Positions 26,201-26,984 of a stretch of 26,984 nt of DNA are shown here, one piece after another (positions within the stretch are counted from its first letter, which is position 1; the number at the start of each line of letters is the position of its first letter). The notes beneath the pieces were generated by a model. That model was not told the origin of the DNA, did not search any database, and worked only from the letters and a program-made list of their open reading frames with translations. Source of the stretch: Parvularia atlantis (Eukaryota; Opisthokonta; Rotosphaerida); NCBI GenBank assembly GCA_943704415.1, contig CALSCO010000226.1, positions 1 through 26,984 on the forward strand, written 5' to 3'. Both the position numbers and the translations under genes were made by a program.

Positions 26201-26762
26201 GCACGGCGCGGTGCCTCACGTGCGGCACACGCGCCTCGCGCGAGAGGATCGTCGTGAGCGAGGTCAGGTACGCGGCGACGCCGGCGAGGGACGCCGTGTT
26301 GAGCCCAAGCACGTGATGGTACGTGCCCTGCCGCCGCACGCCCTTCACCGTCCCGCCTCCTCCGCCTCCTCCGCGCAGCGTCTTCTCGGAGCCGGCTGCA
26401 TGTGCGGCGCGTGAGCACGTTGACGACGTCTCCCGTCGCACGCACACGGCGCGAGCACGGCGGGCACGCTGCTGCTGCTGCTGCTGCCGCCGCCGCCGCC
26501 GGCCGATGGCGACGTGCCCGCGCCCACGAGCGACGCCGACGAGCCGCTGGCGCCGGCGCCGCTCGACGTCGTGCTAAGCACGATGTGGCACAGATCGGGC
26601 GGGCCGATGCCGCGCTCGTCGGCTGCGGCGCGCGTGGCGTCAGCGCCCGGCGATTGCGCACGAGGCAGGAGAGGGCGGGCGCAGCAGCGCACCGAGCGCC
26701 GTCTGCCGCAGGCGCAGCGCCTCGCCCAGCACGCGCTCGCCGAGCTCCCCGAACGCCGCCAT
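23205..26762 (-). CDS. ChAPs family protein (Chs5/Arf1-binding, exomer-type cargo adaptor)
   Basis: In fungi, ChAPs (Chs6, Bud7, Bch1, Bch2) bind Chs5 and Arf1 at the trans-Golgi and carry selected membrane proteins to the cell surface. The ATG at 26762 has an in-frame TAG two codons upstream. About 20 exons give some 820 residues. Recognisable family segments are GPPDLCHIVLST, GTYHHVLGLNTASLAGVAAYLTSL, WQEIYVSGVLRALRRKKQS, ELLEYFESYNRMDIARNFFEQ and a TPR-like block ERAPTEPRAWLALATAWLAQDKPHQALCALNSCPM. An acidic stretch (EYEEDEEDDEVDE) and AYALLAKMCEQVSWARLLQARSETFWME follow, then LTELFLCLFEDLRLFTSIFNDD and the C-terminal helices to TGA at 23205. One GC donor intron lies at 26180-26234. Assignment rests on remembered family motifs. 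Confidence 0.75.
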
Positions 26763-26810
26763 CGGCTATGTACCGCTCCACTTGCGATCGGATGCTGCAC
26801 TAGATCCGTA

Positions 26811-26929
26811 CAAAAGTGCCTTTTCAAAACTTAACTGAACTCCTTGTGTCACTGTGGAGCCGAGTCGTCCTTGGTGGCACCTTTCTCCGGGCCCGAGGGG
26901 TTTCCCCCGCATCACGAGCAGTGCTCGTG
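26811..26929 (-). ncRNA. Candidate omega-RNA / element-end region with serial hairpins
   Basis: On the minus strand, starting within the last codons of the nuclease, five small perfect inverted repeats follow each other: 26913-26929 (8-bp arms, 1-nt loop), 26897-26908 (GGGG GAAA CCCC, a GNRA-type loop), 26888-26895 (CGGGCCCG), 26873-26881 (GGTG C CACC) and 26812-26824 (AAAAG GCA CTTTT reading). In this family the guide RNA scaffold overlaps the 3' end of the gene and runs to the transposon right end. The A/T-rich part near 26811-26845 is unlike the flanking host DNA and could be that end. This is inference from position and foldability only. Confidence 0.35.
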
Positions 26930-26984
26930 GTTCTTGAGATAGACGTTCCGTGCGCCGTTGATGTCGCGTCCCACTGCAGTGCCG
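26912..26984 (-). CDS. TnpB/Fanzor-type nuclease, C-terminal end only (continues past the window)
   Basis: The last 23 codons read AVGRDINGARNVYLKNHEHCS and stop TGA at 26914-26912. RD(I/V)N(G/A)ARN is the third RuvC motif of TnpB, Cas12-like OrfB and the eukaryotic and giant-virus Fanzor proteins. The Asp (codon 26965-26963) is the third catalytic acidic residue. This family consists of RNA-guided DNA nucleases carried by IS200/IS605/IS607-like transposons and their eukaryotic relatives. Only the tail is visible, so completeness, element type and whether it is active cannot be judged. Its stop lies 150 bp from the start of the ChAPs gene. Confidence 0.72.
   Translation of the reverse strand, partial: GTAVGRDINGARNVYLKNHEHCS

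Overview
The window is a very compact, GC-rich stretch of a eukaryotic nuclear genome. All the recognisable genes are conserved eukaryotic families, and each is broken by many introns of about 50 to 60 nt that start GTGCG (or GC) and end YAG. Reading through these introns restores uninterrupted, family-like proteins. A class VII type myosin (motor, IQ, MyTH4-FERM-SH3-MyTH4-FERM) beside an exomer-type ChAPs protein suggests a unikont (Amorphea) protist such as an amoebozoan or an early-branching opisthokont. That placement is inference only; no marker gene in the window fixes the species.

Layout from left to right: 3' two thirds of UDP-glucose:glycoprotein glucosyltransferase (+, 12-3340); myosin VII-like heavy chain (-, 3401-12399); MGRN1/RNF157-like RING ubiquitin ligase with an N-terminal membrane helix (+, 12502-14405); AK3-type adenylate kinase (-, 14533-15439); a helical-repeat plus WD40 protein (+, 15553-18432); TMEM70-like mitochondrial protein (-, 18491-19075); phosphopantothenoylcysteine decarboxylase (+, 19104-19997); a small coiled-coil protein (-, 20028-20449); centractin/ARP1 of dynactin (+, 20448-22203); an unassigned helical protein (-, 22279-23128); a ChAPs family protein (-, 23205-26762); and, cut by the right edge, the last codons of a TnpB/Fanzor-type RNA-guided nuclease (-, 26912-26984).

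The first nine genes alternate strictly in strand. Convergent 3' ends lie about 30 to 130 bp apart, and divergent start codons lie 113 bp apart or less, in one case overlapping. No gene-free stretch exceeds 300 bp. I see no tRNA, rRNA, CRISPR array or LTR element. The gene set is housekeeping: ER folding control, cytoskeletal motors, ubiquitin ligation, nucleotide and CoA metabolism, mitochondrial assembly and Golgi export. Apart from motor-related pairs (myosin and dynactin ARP1), the genes do not look like one pathway.

The most unusual signals are: (1) the Fanzor/TnpB terminus followed by a run of perfect small hairpins, resembling an omega-RNA-bearing element end; (2) at least eleven GC-AG introns, always after an AG exon end, among roughly 130 introns read; (3) overlapping divergent start codons at 20447-20450; and (4) one myosin intron six times the usual size beside a 14-nt exon.
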